A stretch of DNA of 64,000 nt. It comes from Halomontanus rarus (GTDB taxonomy: Archaea; Halobacteriota; Halobacteria; Halobacteriales; Natrialbaceae). Within the stretch, counting starts at the first letter, position 1. Each line of letters begins with the position of its first letter. A model generated the notes under the pieces. The model was not told where the DNA came from. It searched no databases and saw only the letters and a list, made by a program, of their open reading frames with translations. Shown here one piece after another: positions 15,044 through 23,573 of this stretch. The stretch lies in the NCBI RefSeq assembly GCF_029338335.1, contig NZ_CP119796.1. One strand, given 5' to 3'. The translations under genes and the position numbers were made by a program.

Positions 15044-15266
15044 ATATTCAATCAGGTATTCAAGTAATAAATAGTCAATATTGTGTCAAATCCATACGTG
15101 AGGTTACATCCGTATATTGGACCTGATAGTGGTAAAATCCTATTACCAGATAAAGAATATTGATGTGTTCAAGTCCTATATATGTATCGTGGTACTATTG
15201 TAGCGTCGCAGAATGAATATGAGTATTACCGAAAGCTATTTCCACTCATCTGCCTAATATCGGATT

Positions 15267-15980
15267 ATGCAATCATTTGGGCAAATATGTGGGAAGTGTG
15301 CACAGGCACTCCCGGTTAGATTTAAACTGCAACTTAGAAAACACCTCGACCGTTGTTACGAGCGGAATGTATATATACTCAATCAAATCCACCCGAGTGA
15401 TAAAGTTCTCGATGTCGGTTGTGTCGGACATGAAATTGAGGAGGGGGATTTGAGTGATCCGCCCAGGGGATACTTTTTACATCACGATCTCCATCAACAC
15501 GCAGATCAGGTAGTCGGGCTCGACATACTTGATACTGAAGTAGAGAAGATGGTTGCAGCGGGATACGACGTCCAGGTTGCCGATGCCCAACGATTTGACT
15601 TGAAGGAGACTTTCGACGTTATTGTGGCGGGGGAGCTTATAGAGCATCTCGAAAACCCGGGGTTATTTCTTCAATGTTGCCGCAGTCACCTTAAAAAAGA
15701 CGGAAAAGTGATCATTTCCACTCCTAACCCACAACATCTTCAATTTGTGCTCTACCGATTAATCGGGGAAACCGTCAACGATGAACACACCCTTTGGCTC
15801 GATCACGATGTTATGGAAACGCTCGCGGAACGGGAAGGGCTTGCCCTCACCAAATACAAATATTTTTCTCCCAATATAACTATGATATCGATGCCTATGT
15901 ATAAGCTCGGGATGGCAAAACCAATCACTTCCGGTGGATACATATTTATCCTTGAAATAGATCAGGAGACAAATACATAG
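15267..15980 (+). CDS. Class I SAM-dependent methyltransferase
   Basis: 237 aa. Rossmann motif I is VLDVGCVGHEIEEGD. Motif II is VVGLDILDTEVEKMVAAGYD, with the acidic residue for the SAM ribose. FDVIVAGELIEHLENPGLFL is the post-II strand with the (E)LIEHLENP element common to UbiE/Methyltransf_11-type enzymes. An N-terminal helix rich in Cys and basic residues precedes the domain. LKKDGKVIISTPNPQHLQFV completes the fold. The substrate is unknown. DNA here is AT-richer than the flanks. Surface-glycan loci often carry such genes, which would fit the later content of the window, but this one is isolated. Confidence 0.85.
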   Translation: MQSFGQICGKCAQALPVRFKLQLRKHLDRCYERNVYILNQIHPSDKVLDVGCVGHEIEEGDLSDPPRGYFLHHDLHQHADQVVGLDILDTEVEKMVAAGYDVQVADAQRFDLKETFDVIVAGELIEHLENPGLFLQCCRSHLKKDGKVIISTPNPQHLQFVLYRLIGETVNDEHTLWLDHDVMETLAEREGLALTKYKYFSPNITMISMPMYKLGMAKPITSGGYIFILEIDQETNT

Positions 15981-16009
15981 TATATATTAATAGAATATTT
16001 AAATATCTA

Positions 16010-16521
16010 CTCAGGCGAAACACGCGACCCAACTCAGTTCGACCATCTCCAGGGCGATGTCGAGGTCTTCGTAGACCTTGACTCGCCAATTCGCGTGTTC
16101 AACCGTGGCTATCTCGATTATGACCGCTTCTGTGCGCTGAAAGAGCGTGAAGAGGACTTCGTATATCTGGACGCGCATCTCGAACGCCTCGAAGTTCCAG
16201 CAGTGGGCGTTCAGAGAAATCCAACGACAGGTCGAGTACAAGGCCGAAGAAGACGGCATCGAAGTCGAAACCGTCGCTCCCCAGTACACATCGGTGTAGT
16301 CACGGTGAGTGTGGCTTTACACACGAGGATAATCGTGATGGCGACGAGTTCGAGTGTCTGAAGTGTGGGAAAGGACTGCATGCAGATTACAACGCTGCGC
16401 GGAATGTAGCGTGGCGTCTTGTCCAGAACTGGCTCACGTCTGGTTCTGGACGGGCCACCAGTCAACTGGCCCTCAAGTCAGGAACAATGAACGCAAACGG
16501 CGATTTCAATGCCTCCGCTTA
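16010..16521 (+). pseudogene. Chimeric transposase relic, mainly TnpB C-terminus
   Basis: From about 16130 the frame reads TRISNASKFQQWAFREIQRQ, then VEYKAEEDGIEVETVAPQYT. After a frameshift near 16290 it continues with the TnpB zinc ribbon RCSHGECGFTHEDNR, FECLKCGKGLHADYNAARNV and the ending ATSQLALKSGTMNANGDF. All four zinc-ribbon cysteines remain. The first ~120 bp instead read DVEVFVDLDSPIRVFNRGYL in another frame, resembling a DDE transposase. The piece therefore looks like two element remnants joined, or a shadow frame. RuvC motifs I and II are missing, so it is inactive. Confidence 0.65.
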
Positions 16522-16550
16522 ACGGCGGCAGAGCGGGAGTTTACTGACAA

Positions 16551-16573
16551 GCCTCGGGGCTTGACCCCGAGGC
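16551..16573 (+). repeat. Right-end stem-loop of TnpB element
   Basis: GCCTCGGGG, CTTGA, CCCCGAGGC: a perfect 9-bp stem with a 5-nt loop, followed by AGTTGAC, 30 bp after the TnpB stop. This is the best preserved IS200/IS605-type right end in the window. It is the place where the omega-RNA scaffold of an intact TnpB element would end. Confidence 0.65.
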
Positions 16574-16684
16574 AGTTGACGACGTACTTGCAGATGACGG
16601 AGAGGGATTTTCACGATGAGCATCACAATGACATCCCTATCGACAAAAAGCGTAAGATAACTGCTGAGAATTGCCTACTCGTTC

Positions 16685-17629
16685 ATGCATATTGATTACG
16701 TGCTCAGTCATGAAGAGGCACTTCACACATCGTGGGACAAGAGGTTGTCCCCAGCGCTTCACGTCGAACCAGGTGACGTCGTTCGCTTCGAGTGTCTCAA
16801 CGATAGCGGTCCCCGAATCACCCCCGAGACCGACGCTGAGGAACTTCCCGAAATCGAGTTCATCGGCCACCACCTCACTGGTCCAGTCGCCATCGAATGT
16901 GCCGAGCCGGGAGACGTGCTCCAAATCGAGATCCTCGACATCGAGCATCACGACTGGGGATACACATTGATCCGGTCGGGTAAGCGCGGTGCGGGGTTAC
17001 TTCCCGAGGAATTTCCCGATCCGTTCCTCTACCACTGGGACCTCGACGACGACGTTGGATATTTCGAGGCGGGGATCGAGGTACCACTTGCTCCCTTCCC
17101 CGGTGTGGTGGGAGTTGCACCCGCGCAGGAGGGTGTCCACTCTACGGGGCCACCCCGACGCGTCGGCGGGAACATGGATATCAAGCACTTGACGGCAGGA
17201 TCCACCGTCTACCTTCCCATCGCAGTCGAGGATGCACTCTTCAGTATCGGCGATGGCCACGCCGCCCAAGGCGACGGGGAGGTGTGCGTCAGCGCCATCG
17301 AGACGCCGACGACGATCACGGTTCGGTTCGATGTGCGCACGGACCTCGATATCGAATACCCCCAATTCGAGACGACGGGCCCATTCACGCCGTCGGGCCA
17401 GGACGAACCGATGTACGCGACGACGGGGATCGACAACGACCTCATGGAGGCGACGAAAATCGCTATGCTGGCGATGATCGATCACCTCCACGAACACTAC
17501 GACCTCACCCGCGAGGAGGCCTACGTCCTGTGTTCAGTCGCTGCCGATCTCAAGATCAACGAGGTCGTCGACGAACCGAACTGGGTGGTGTCGGCGTATC
17601 TGGCCAGACAGCTGTTTCCAGACAAGTGA
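16685..17629 (+). CDS. Acetamidase/formamidase family protein
   Basis: 314 aa, normal for the FmdA/AmdA family, which hydrolyses short amides to the acid and ammonia. Features: HTSWDKRLSPALHVEPGDVV at the N-terminus, HHLTGPVAIECAEPGDVLQI in the first jelly-roll half, FPGVVGVAPAQEGVHSTGPP and RRVGGNMDIKHLTAGSTVYL around the metal site, and FSIGDGHAAQGDGEVCVSAI with the family GDGHAAQGDGE signature (metal and catalytic residues). It is cytoplasmic with no signal peptide. It sits directly after a TnpB relic and has no operon partner; no urea or amide transporter is nearby. Confidence 0.93.
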   Translation: MHIDYVLSHEEALHTSWDKRLSPALHVEPGDVVRFECLNDSGPRITPETDAEELPEIEFIGHHLTGPVAIECAEPGDVLQIEILDIEHHDWGYTLIRSGKRGAGLLPEEFPDPFLYHWDLDDDVGYFEAGIEVPLAPFPGVVGVAPAQEGVHSTGPPRRVGGNMDIKHLTAGSTVYLPIAVEDALFSIGDGHAAQGDGEVCVSAIETPTTITVRFDVRTDLDIEYPQFETTGPFTPSGQDEPMYATTGIDNDLMEATKIAMLAMIDHLHEHYDLTREEAYVLCSVAADLKINEVVDEPNWVVSAYLARQLFPDK

Positions 17630-17708
17630 GACGGGACGGGCGATCCAGCTGAGTCCCTCAATTTACGGTCATCGGGGAGGAACAGACTATTGTCTACCCG
17701 TGCTATCT

Positions 17709-18017
17709 ATGTACATGGATCCGGAAACTGTCTTTGAACGGGCTGACGTGACCCGTGAACCGGTTGACCTCCTTCCCGGGAGGTCGGAGGAACCTTTGTG
17801 GGTCGCTACCGATCCCGAAACGGACTGTCGCGGCATCGGGGATTTCGAGAAAGCGGCACGTACGAACCTCGTATACGCGGTCGAAGCCTATCACGATGAA
17901 CCGGCAACAACCGTGCCCTTCATCAGCGCCGGGAAGGGGCAAACATACGAGATGCGCTGGCTCCGTGCGAGTGAGACGACTCTCGCCGACCGTCTCCAGT
18001 CCCTCCTGCCGTTTTGA
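17709..18017 (+). CDS. 102-aa haloarchaeal protein of unknown function
   Basis: ATG 17709 (MYMDPETVFERADVTREPVD) or 17715. It is followed by LLPGRSEEPLWVATDPETDC, FEKAARTNLVYAVEAYHDEP and TYEMRWLRASETTLADRLQS. It is an acidic soluble protein, probably alpha/beta, with no catalytic motif seen. It lies 80 bp after the amidase gene on the same strand and might be read through, but the spacing does not show coupling. The family is not recognised. Confidence 0.55.
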   Translation: MYMDPETVFERADVTREPVDLLPGRSEEPLWVATDPETDCRGIGDFEKAARTNLVYAVEAYHDEPATTVPFISAGKGQTYEMRWLRASETTLADRLQSLLPF

Positions 18018-18099
18018 CTCTCGAGAATTCCTCAACGCATTCGCTCCAACGTGACGAAACGACTGGTGAGATCTTTATATCCCAACTGCGGTCGGGATT

Positions 18100-18119
18100 C
18101 CCGCGTCTTCAGGCGCGGG
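18100..18119 (+). repeat. Right-end-type stem-loop abutting the giant surface gene
   Basis: CCCGCG, TCTTCAGG, CGCGGG forms a 6-bp stem, followed by AGGATGTCAA. Loop and trailer nearly equal those at 5096-5115. It ends 6 bp from the stop codon of the minus-strand gene at 18126, so a past insertion may have set the present 3' end of that gene, and the hairpin could act in its termination. Confidence 0.5.
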
Positions 18120-18125
18120 AGGATG

Positions 18126-18530
18126 TCAATCTTCTTCTGATTCCTCTTCCGGTGATTCTTCCTCTGGCGGCTCTTCTGCTGGCGGTTCCTCTTCCTCGGG
18201 AGACTCTTCCTCCGGTGGTTCTTCTGCTGGCGGCTCTTCTTCCGGCGGCTCCTCCGCTGGTGTTTCTTCCTCTGGCGGTTCTTCTGCTGGTTCTTCCTCG
18301 GGAGACTCTTCCTCTGGTGGTTCTTCTTCTGGTGGTTCCTCCTCTTCCGAAGGTTCTTCTGTTGGCTCTTCTTCTGGCGGTTCTTCCGGGGGTTCTTCCT
18401 CTTCCGACGGTTCCTCTTCCTCCGGTGGTTCTTCTGTTGACGGTTCTTCCTCGGGAGACTCTTCTTCAGGTGGTTCTTCCTCGGGAGACTCTTCTTCAGG
18501 TGGTTCTTCCTCTTCGACTGGTTCTTCTGC
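18126..18530 (-). repeat. Low-complexity coding repeat (Glu/Pro/Ser)
   Basis: The 3' ~400 bp of the surface gene consist of imperfect repeats of a 9-18 nt unit encoding PPEEE, SPEEEP and AEEPPEE. Such tracts change length by slippage or unequal recombination. The encoded tail would be an extended, strongly acidic stalk. Confidence 0.8.
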
Positions 18531-21404
18531 GGCGATCGATTCCTCGAGGATAACCTCGCCATCGCCATCGTGGACGATAACGGTGTCACCGTCCTCGTTC
18601 CAGACCTGTCGACCGACTCCCCAGTAGAGCGTCTCGTTCGTGTTGTTACCGTCACCAGTGACGATGGTTACGTCCGCTCCCGGTCCGAGTGTAAATCCGT
18701 TCGGGAACTCGAACGGGGAAAGAGTGTTGGCGGGGACGAGCCCGGCGTCCTCCAGAGTCCAATTTGACGCATCGAGGGCGTTCTCTCCCGTGTTCCGTAT
18801 CGTAATGTACTCGCCGCTGGGATCGTCGCCGAGGATGGCATAATCGACAAGTGCGATAGACGCGGGGTCGGTCGATTCGTCCTGCTCTTCATCTTCCGCC
18901 GTCTCTGCGGCGATCGGTTCCTCGAGGATGACCTCGCCGTCTGCGTCGCGGACGGTGATGACGTCCCCCTCTTCGTTCCAAATGGGGTTGCCAATTTCCC
19001 AGTACAGCGTCTCGTCCGTGTCAGTACCATCGCCCGTGACGATGGTTATCTCCGCTCCCGGTTCTAGCGTGAATCCGCTCGGGAACTCAAGCGGAGAGAG
19101 ATTTGTAGGTACCCGATGATCGTCTTCTACGGTCCAGTTTGACGCGTTGAGTGAATTGTTTCCGGGATTCCGTATCGTGATATACTCCGAACTGACATCA
19201 TCGCCGACATCGATGTTGTAATCGACGACCTCGAGGGAAGGAGTGGCCGACTCACCGACGATTACCTCGGTCCGCTCCTCGTCGTGGGGAGTCCGAACCG
19301 AGGCGGTGCGCGTCCCGACATCGCTCTCGTCGGTCGTGTAGGAGAGCGTGATCTCGCTCGTCGCACCGGGTTCGAGCGACAGGTCGTCACTGGTGACCTC
19401 CTCGCCATCGAGTCGCAGAACGACTGATTGCGAGTTGGCGGTGTCGCCCATGTTTTCGATTCGAGCGGTTACCTCGAGAACCTCACCCGGATCGACGGGA
19501 TCGTTCGTCTCGAGGTTCGTCACGGTCAGCCCGGCATCGTCCGTTCCGAACACGTCGACGATGCGCTGGTCCGATACCCTCTCACTAACGACCGTCACGG
19601 GAAAGTCGACGTTCCGTCGCACGGGATACGTTTCGTACCCCACGGTGAGTTCCGTCGCCGCTCCTCGATCGAGCATTACGGAGTCGGTATCCATCACCTC
19701 GCCGCCGACGACGAGATCGACCTCCCGTGTGACTGCCGCGTCGCTGGTGTTCTCGATCTCGGCAGTTACTTCGAGGAACTCGCCCGCGTCGACCGGATCG
19801 TTCGTTTCGATGATCGACACGGAAAACGGGGGAATGTCGTCGGCGAACACCTGAACCGGGTGGCTATCCCGACTTCCGTCACCGTGTACCTCGACCGGGA
19901 ATTCGACGTCCACCTGAACGGGATAGGTCTCGTACCCCAGATTGATGGTCTCGGTCTCGCCCGGCCCGAGTGTCGTCGTCTCGGTGGCTACGCGGTCCCC
20001 GGCCACGAGGTGGATGTCTTCCGTGATCGTCGCGGATTCGGTGTTCGTAACCTCGGCAGTTACCTCGAGGAACTCACCCGCTGCAACCGGATCGTTCGTT
20101 TCGATAATCCTGATGTCCGTCGATCCGACGTCGGCGAATACGTCGACCGTTCGCGTATCGCGATCGTCCGCGCTGCGTACCATCACCGGGAATTCGACGT
20201 CCACCTGAACAGGATAGGTCTCGTACTCCAGACTAACCGCTTCCGTCTCGGTCGGACCGATCGTCACCGATGCGGTATCCACCTGCTCGTCGCCAACGAC
20301 GAGCTCGAGCTCCCTCGTGATTTCGCTGGTACCAGTATTTTGGACCTCGGCGATCACACCCAGAACTCCGCCAGCCTCGACGGGATCGTTCGTCTCCAGA
20401 ATCCTGACGCGGGTCTGTCCATCGTGCGTGATTCGAGGCGTCCAGACGTGCTCTTCGGTGACCGTTCCGTGTTCGGTACTCACCCAGAGGATAATCGGAC
20501 AGCCGTGACAGAGGACGTCGGTAGACAGCGAGGCGGTGTCTTCGGCCCCTTCGACATCGGAGACACCGAGAACGGTGTCTGCGTGTCCCAACCACCAGAC
20601 GACGCGGTCGAGAGCCCCGGCCGGATCGGTGACGGTCGCCGTCAACTCGACGGAGTCGGTGCTCGATCGTTCGAGTGACCCAGCACTCGGACTCACACTC
20701 TCGACGGCTGGCGCTCCGAGTCCGTCCGACGTAACCGAGACCGTCCACCGGGCCGTGTAGTTCGCCTCGTCACCACTGATTGCCGCGACCACTCGATACG
20801 TCCCTTCCGATTCGAAGGTTTGCATCCAGTAATCGGCCGCCTGCTCGTCGTAATACGCCCAATTCCAAGGCCCGTGTGACCATCCCGAGTACTCGTCCCC
20901 GAGATACCAGTGTGTCCCGCCCCCGTACGCACCCAACACGTTCGATTCGACCTCGAAGAGAACGGTCGTTCCCGGTTGGATCGTCACGTCACCGTCGGGA
21001 CTGCGATTCTCGTCGGCCAGTTCGTTGATTCCGAAAACCTCGACGATCCGTTCTGCCGCAGCATCACCGGAGTCCACAGTAACCGGAAATTCGACGTCCT
21101 CCCTGACGGGATAGGTTCGGTGGCTGAAGTCGACCGTCTCCGTCTCGCCAGCCCCGATCGTCGTGATTTTGGAAACTCGTCGCTGGTCACCGACGAAGAA
21201 CTCGAGTTCAGGCCTCACATCCGAACTATCCGCGTTTTCAACTTCGGTGATAACGTCCAGAAAATCACCTGCCGTAACCGGATCGTTCGTCTCAGCGATA
21301 GTGATCGAGAGTCCTTCGGCGGTACCCGTGTCGCTGTTTCCACTCGTTGGGATCAGTGCCCCGATTCCCACACCCACGCCTTTCAGATAGCGTCGACGAC
21401 GCAT
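18126..21404 (-). CDS. Giant exported protein: CARDB-like modules, two lamin-tail domains, Glu/Pro stalk
   Basis: 1092 aa from ATG 21404 (MRRRRYLKGVGVGIGALIPT), a twin-arginine-like signal. Five modules follow, each beginning with ETNDPV and AGEFLEVTAEVENT-like text and ending with TYPVxxxVxFPV; they resemble CARDB/adhesin beta-sandwiches. Between modules 1 and 2 lies an insert with GTTVLFEVESNVLGAYGGGT and HWYLGDEYSGWSHGPWNWAY, possibly PKD-like. Two lamin-tail domains come next (SSEYITIRNPGNNSLNASNW; SGEYITIRNTGENALDASNW), then the Glu/Pro tail. No C-terminal membrane anchor or PGF-type sorting signal is seen, so attachment is unclear. It is probably a cell-surface or secreted adhesin-like protein. 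A shorter relative sits at 53880. Confidence 0.85.
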   Translation of the reverse strand: MRRRRYLKGVGVGIGALIPTSGNSDTGTAEGLSITIAETNDPVTAGDFLDVITEVENADSSDVRPELEFFVGDQRRVSKITTIGAGETETVDFSHRTYPVREDVEFPVTVDSGDAAAERIVEVFGINELADENRSPDGDVTIQPGTTVLFEVESNVLGAYGGGTHWYLGDEYSGWSHGPWNWAYYDEQAADYWMQTFESEGTYRVVAAISGDEANYTARWTVSVTSDGLGAPAVESVSPSAGSLERSSTDSVELTATVTDPAGALDRVVWWLGHADTVLGVSDVEGAEDTASLSTDVLCHGCPIILWVSTEHGTVTEEHVWTPRITHDGQTRVRILETNDPVEAGGVLGVIAEVQNTGTSEITRELELVVGDEQVDTASVTIGPTETEAVSLEYETYPVQVDVEFPVMVRSADDRDTRTVDVFADVGSTDIRIIETNDPVAAGEFLEVTAEVTNTESATITEDIHLVAGDRVATETTTLGPGETETINLGYETYPVQVDVEFPVEVHGDGSRDSHPVQVFADDIPPFSVSIIETNDPVDAGEFLEVTAEIENTSDAAVTREVDLVVGGEVMDTDSVMLDRGAATELTVGYETYPVRRNVDFPVTVVSERVSDQRIVDVFGTDDAGLTVTNLETNDPVDPGEVLEVTARIENMGDTANSQSVVLRLDGEEVTSDDLSLEPGATSEITLSYTTDESDVGTRTASVRTPHDEERTEVIVGESATPSLEVVDYNIDVGDDVSSEYITIRNPGNNSLNASNWTVEDDHRVPTNLSPLEFPSGFTLEPGAEITIVTGDGTDTDETLYWEIGNPIWNEEGDVITVRDADGEVILEEPIAAETAEDEEQDESTDPASIALVDYAILGDDPSGEYITIRNTGENALDASNWTLEDAGLVPANTLSPFEFPNGFTLGPGADVTIVTGDGNNTNETLYWGVGRQVWNEDGDTVIVHDGDGEVILEESIAAEEPVEEEEPPEEESPEEEPPEEESPEEEPSTEEPPEEEEPSEEEEPPEEPPEEEPTEEPSEEEEPPEEEPPEEESPEEEPAEEPPEEETPAEEPPEEEPPAEEPPEEESPEEEEPPAEEPPEEESPEEESEED

Positions 21405-21541
21405 ACTGACACCTACAACGGCATTCGTTAATAATTTCACCAGTAGCTATGAATGTATAAAGCCCCGTGCGACGGAGTGTCATTCCACTGTTCATGACGG
21501 GGGAATTACGACGGAATACGGATCATCCGCTATTTGCTATA

Positions 21542-21787
21542 CTACAGTATCCGCTCGTTTCGACACTTCGGACAGTACATCGTCTGTTTTCTGAGAAGTA
21601 GGTACGCCTCGTTACACTCCGTACACGGGCCACACACGGTAGAATCCGTCTCTCGAGCGAGGGCATCAATCGTATTCAACAGTCGATGCTGTTCGTCCTC
21701 GACGGTGTCGATTCGATCGTGAACCGCCTCGAGTTTCGTTTGAAACTCAGTAGAACGACCGTCTGTGGACGGAATGTTAGGGATCAT
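21542..21787 (-). CDS. Coiled-coil zinc-ribbon protein
   Basis: 81 aa from ATG 21787 (MIPNIPSTDGRSTEFQTKLE). A helix of ~35 residues with heptad character (LEAVHDRIDTVEDEQHRLLN) precedes a zinc ribbon, CGPCTEC, then TMYCPKCRNERIL, i.e. two CxxC pairs. It is probably a small cytoplasmic DNA-, RNA- or protein-binding factor. The longer in-frame extension to 21934 runs through Ser/Cys-rich nonsense and was rejected. It is convergent with nothing and close to the duplicate fragment at 21838. Confidence 0.65.
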   Translation of the reverse strand: MIPNIPSTDGRSTEFQTKLEAVHDRIDTVEDEQHRLLNTIDALARETDSTVCGPCTECNEAYLLLRKQTMYCPKCRNERIL

Positions 21788-21837
21788 AGTAACGAGACGA
21801 GGCAAGCAAGCAAAAGCCCCGCTCCGAAATACGTAGG

Positions 21838-21897
21838 AGCGACTCGAACTCGAACTGCGGTTGAAACACTTCGACGGATGGGATACGATCGAGTGAG
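21838..21897 (+). pseudogene. 3' fragment duplicated from the 106-aa gene at 4331
   Basis: Encodes ELELRLKHFDGWDTIE then a stop, against ELELRLKHFEGWDTIEWDD in the gene ending at 4651; the DNA is similar as well. Nothing of the upstream part of the gene is present. It is evidence that the region before operon copy 2 descends from the same ancestral segment as the 4.3-7.6 kb region. Confidence 0.6.
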
Positions 21898-22021
21898 GGG
21901 TGACGCACGTTATGGATACGGACTCCAATCCCATCTCTCGATGTTTTCCGTGGACAGCCGTCGTCTTCGGGCACAGTCGGTCCGACAGTCGACGCGAGAG
22001 ACCGCCGAGGACCGCTCGAGG

Positions 22022-22126
22022 GATGGACCCGCAGGTACCGAACCCGTCTGAACCGGTGGTGGCGTGGGAGTTGTGGTGGTCCTGGGAGAGGTGGGGCTCT
22101 CTCGAGGGTGGGGTCGCGGTCCGTGG
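22022..22126. repeat. Conserved 3' flank of coiled-coil operon, copy 2
   Basis: Matches 5951-6061. The plus strand reads MDPQVPNPSEPVVAW, then LWWSWERWGSLEGG, versus MDPPVPNPSEPVMAW and LWWSCERWGSLESR in copy 1. It is interesting because non-coding flanks normally diverge faster than the genes. Confidence 0.5.
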
Positions 22127-23212
22127 TCAGTCCTCTCCGTGGACGTCAGGTGTCTTCGGTAGTGGTGTGTCGACGGCTTCCGTGTCAGGGGTCTCTGGAA
22201 GGGATTCCGCCTCGAGAGTTTTCGTCTCGCCAGTCCCCGTCTCGAGGGGCTCTGTGGTGGGAGTCTCCGTCCCAGCGAGCTTCGTCCCGGCGTGATCTCC
22301 GCTCGAGTCGTCCGCGTCAGCGTCCGCTGCTCCCCTCGTCTCGCCGGGGATCTCCGCGTCCGCGGTGAGGAGGACGCGTCGTTCGGTGTACTCGAGGCCG
22401 TTCTTTCGTTCGCGCTTTCTGCGGATGGCTAAGCGATTCTTCGAGAGGTCCAGCAGGGCGTCGATGGTCCTCGAGACGAGCTTTTTGGCGTAGGCGTCGC
22501 TGGTCCCCGGTTCTCGTCTGCGGATCCAGTGTTTCAGGTCGGAGGCCTTGACGTACTCCCGGACGTTCTTGCAGCCCGTCTGCCAGGGGTTGTCCCCCAC
22601 GGACGGGTCGGTTCTCGCCTTCCAGAGTTTCGCGGCGAGTCTCGAGGGTAATGCATTGGTCGTCGAGCGGAGCATATCCTCGTCCATCCGCGCCAATTGC
22701 TGGATTGGGAGGAGATCGGCATGGGCGAGGGTCGCGTCGGATCGACCGAGTGGATCCTCGGCATCGGGCAGACGATAATAGCACTCATCGCCCGTGCGGA
22801 TCTTCTCGAGTCGGCCACCGTCGACGTCGATCTCGTGGCGGTCGACGTTGGTCTCGAGCAGGTGTGCCCCCTTCTCGAGTTCTCTGGCTTGTAACTCCTC
22901 GAGTCGCTGTTTGTTTGCACCCGAGCGTCTGTGGGCGGCCTCGACTGCGGCGCTCGTGCTGGTAGTCTCGACCTCGAGATCCTCGAGCCGGTCTCGGAGG
23001 CGGTCGTTTTCGGACCGAAGCGTCTCGGTTTCGCTTCGGAGGGCGTCAGTTTCGTCCTCGAGCGTGTTGACTCGGTCAGTGGCTCGTTGCAAGTCGGCCT
23101 CGAGGTCCTCGACGCGGGCGGCCAGGCGTTCGTTTCGTTCGCGGATGACCGCGAGTTCAGTGGCGAGGGACTCGAGGGAGGCGTTCGTTCGATCCGTAGC
23201 AGCGTTAGACAT
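22127..23212 (-). CDS. Coiled-coil protein with conserved C-terminal domain, operon copy 2 (gene 4)
   Basis: 361 aa from ATG 23212 (MSNAATDRTNASLESLATEL), overlapping the upstream stop by 8 nt as in copy 1. The coiled coil (~15-100) is longer than in copy 1 and highly regular: RVNTLEDETDALRSETETLR, then SENDRLRDRLEDLEVETTS. The conserved core then starts at RRSGANKQRLEELQARELEK and includes LLPIQQLARMDEDMLRSTTN, NVREYVKASDLKHWIRRREP and YTERRVLLTADAEIPGE. A Thr/Glu/Pro-rich tail of ~70 residues replaces the short tail of copy 1. The core is near-identical between copies while the coil and tail vary, suggesting one fixed function (probably nucleic-acid binding) with variable spacing or partner regions. 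Family not recognised. Confidence 0.75.
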   Translation of the reverse strand: MSNAATDRTNASLESLATELAVIRERNERLAARVEDLEADLQRATDRVNTLEDETDALRSETETLRSENDRLRDRLEDLEVETTSTSAAVEAAHRRSGANKQRLEELQARELEKGAHLLETNVDRHEIDVDGGRLEKIRTGDECYYRLPDAEDPLGRSDATLAHADLLPIQQLARMDEDMLRSTTNALPSRLAAKLWKARTDPSVGDNPWQTGCKNVREYVKASDLKHWIRRREPGTSDAYAKKLVSRTIDALLDLSKNRLAIRRKRERKNGLEYTERRVLLTADAEIPGETRGAADADADDSSGDHAGTKLAGTETPTTEPLETGTGETKTLEAESLPETPDTEAVDTPLPKTPDVHGED

Positions 23213-23573
23213 TGCCGTCACCTCCGCGGGTGGGTGTAGGGTTCTGCAGGTGTCTGTCTTGGTGATCACTCTCCTCGGGGGATTCGCTCTCGGTTTTATT
23301 TTCTCTACCGTTGGTGTCGCGAGCACTAGTCTCGGTTTCGCCACCGGCTGCATCTCCATTTCTCACGGCCCGCACTCGAGGACTCGGCGCGACGTACTCG
23401 CCGTCACTGCCGAAACACGCGATCTCGGTCACGCGCTCGCACCCGAGTTCGCGCCACTCCTCGCCCGTCCACTCGAACTCCGTGCGGATCCAGTCCGTTT
23501 CGGCCGGTTCGAAAAGGAGTGCGCGCGGAGCGCCGCGCTCGGGCGTCCACCGGACGTCGAACCCGCCGGTCAT
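23205..23573 (-). CDS. Operon copy 2, gene 3: homologue of the 79-aa protein with long tail
   Basis: 122 aa. The first ~70 residues match copy 1: MTGGFDVRWTPERGAPRALL, then FEPAETDWIRTEFEWTGEEW and RELGCERVTEIACFGSDGEY. The remaining ~50 residues are a polar, charged tail rich in Glu, Thr, Asn and Arg that copy 1 lacks. It overlaps the coiled-coil gene by 8 nt and the preceding short frame by ATGA. The conserved tryptophans and Cys residues suggest a compact beta domain. Function unknown. Confidence 0.7.
   Translation of the reverse strand: MTGGFDVRWTPERGAPRALLFEPAETDWIRTEFEWTGEEWRELGCERVTEIACFGSDGEYVAPSPRVRAVRNGDAAGGETETSARDTNGRENKTESESPEESDHQDRHLQNPTPTRGGDGNV

Noticed and set aside
14800..15051. 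Minus frame opposite the putative two-TM protein
   Set aside because: Thr/Ser-rich shadow; the plus-strand frame has the better membrane-protein pattern, though it is itself uncertain.
16010..16289. 92-codon minus frame over the TnpB relic
   Set aside because: Explained by the TnpB-like reading on the plus strand.
18126..18530. Short tandem repeats considered as a CRISPR array
   Set aside because: Repeat units are imperfect, in frame and without unique spacers; they encode the Glu/Pro tail.
18014..18655. Leucine/proline- and lysine/arginine-rich frames opposite and alongside the surface-protein tail
   Set aside because: Artifacts of translating the Glu/Pro repeat in the wrong frame or strand.
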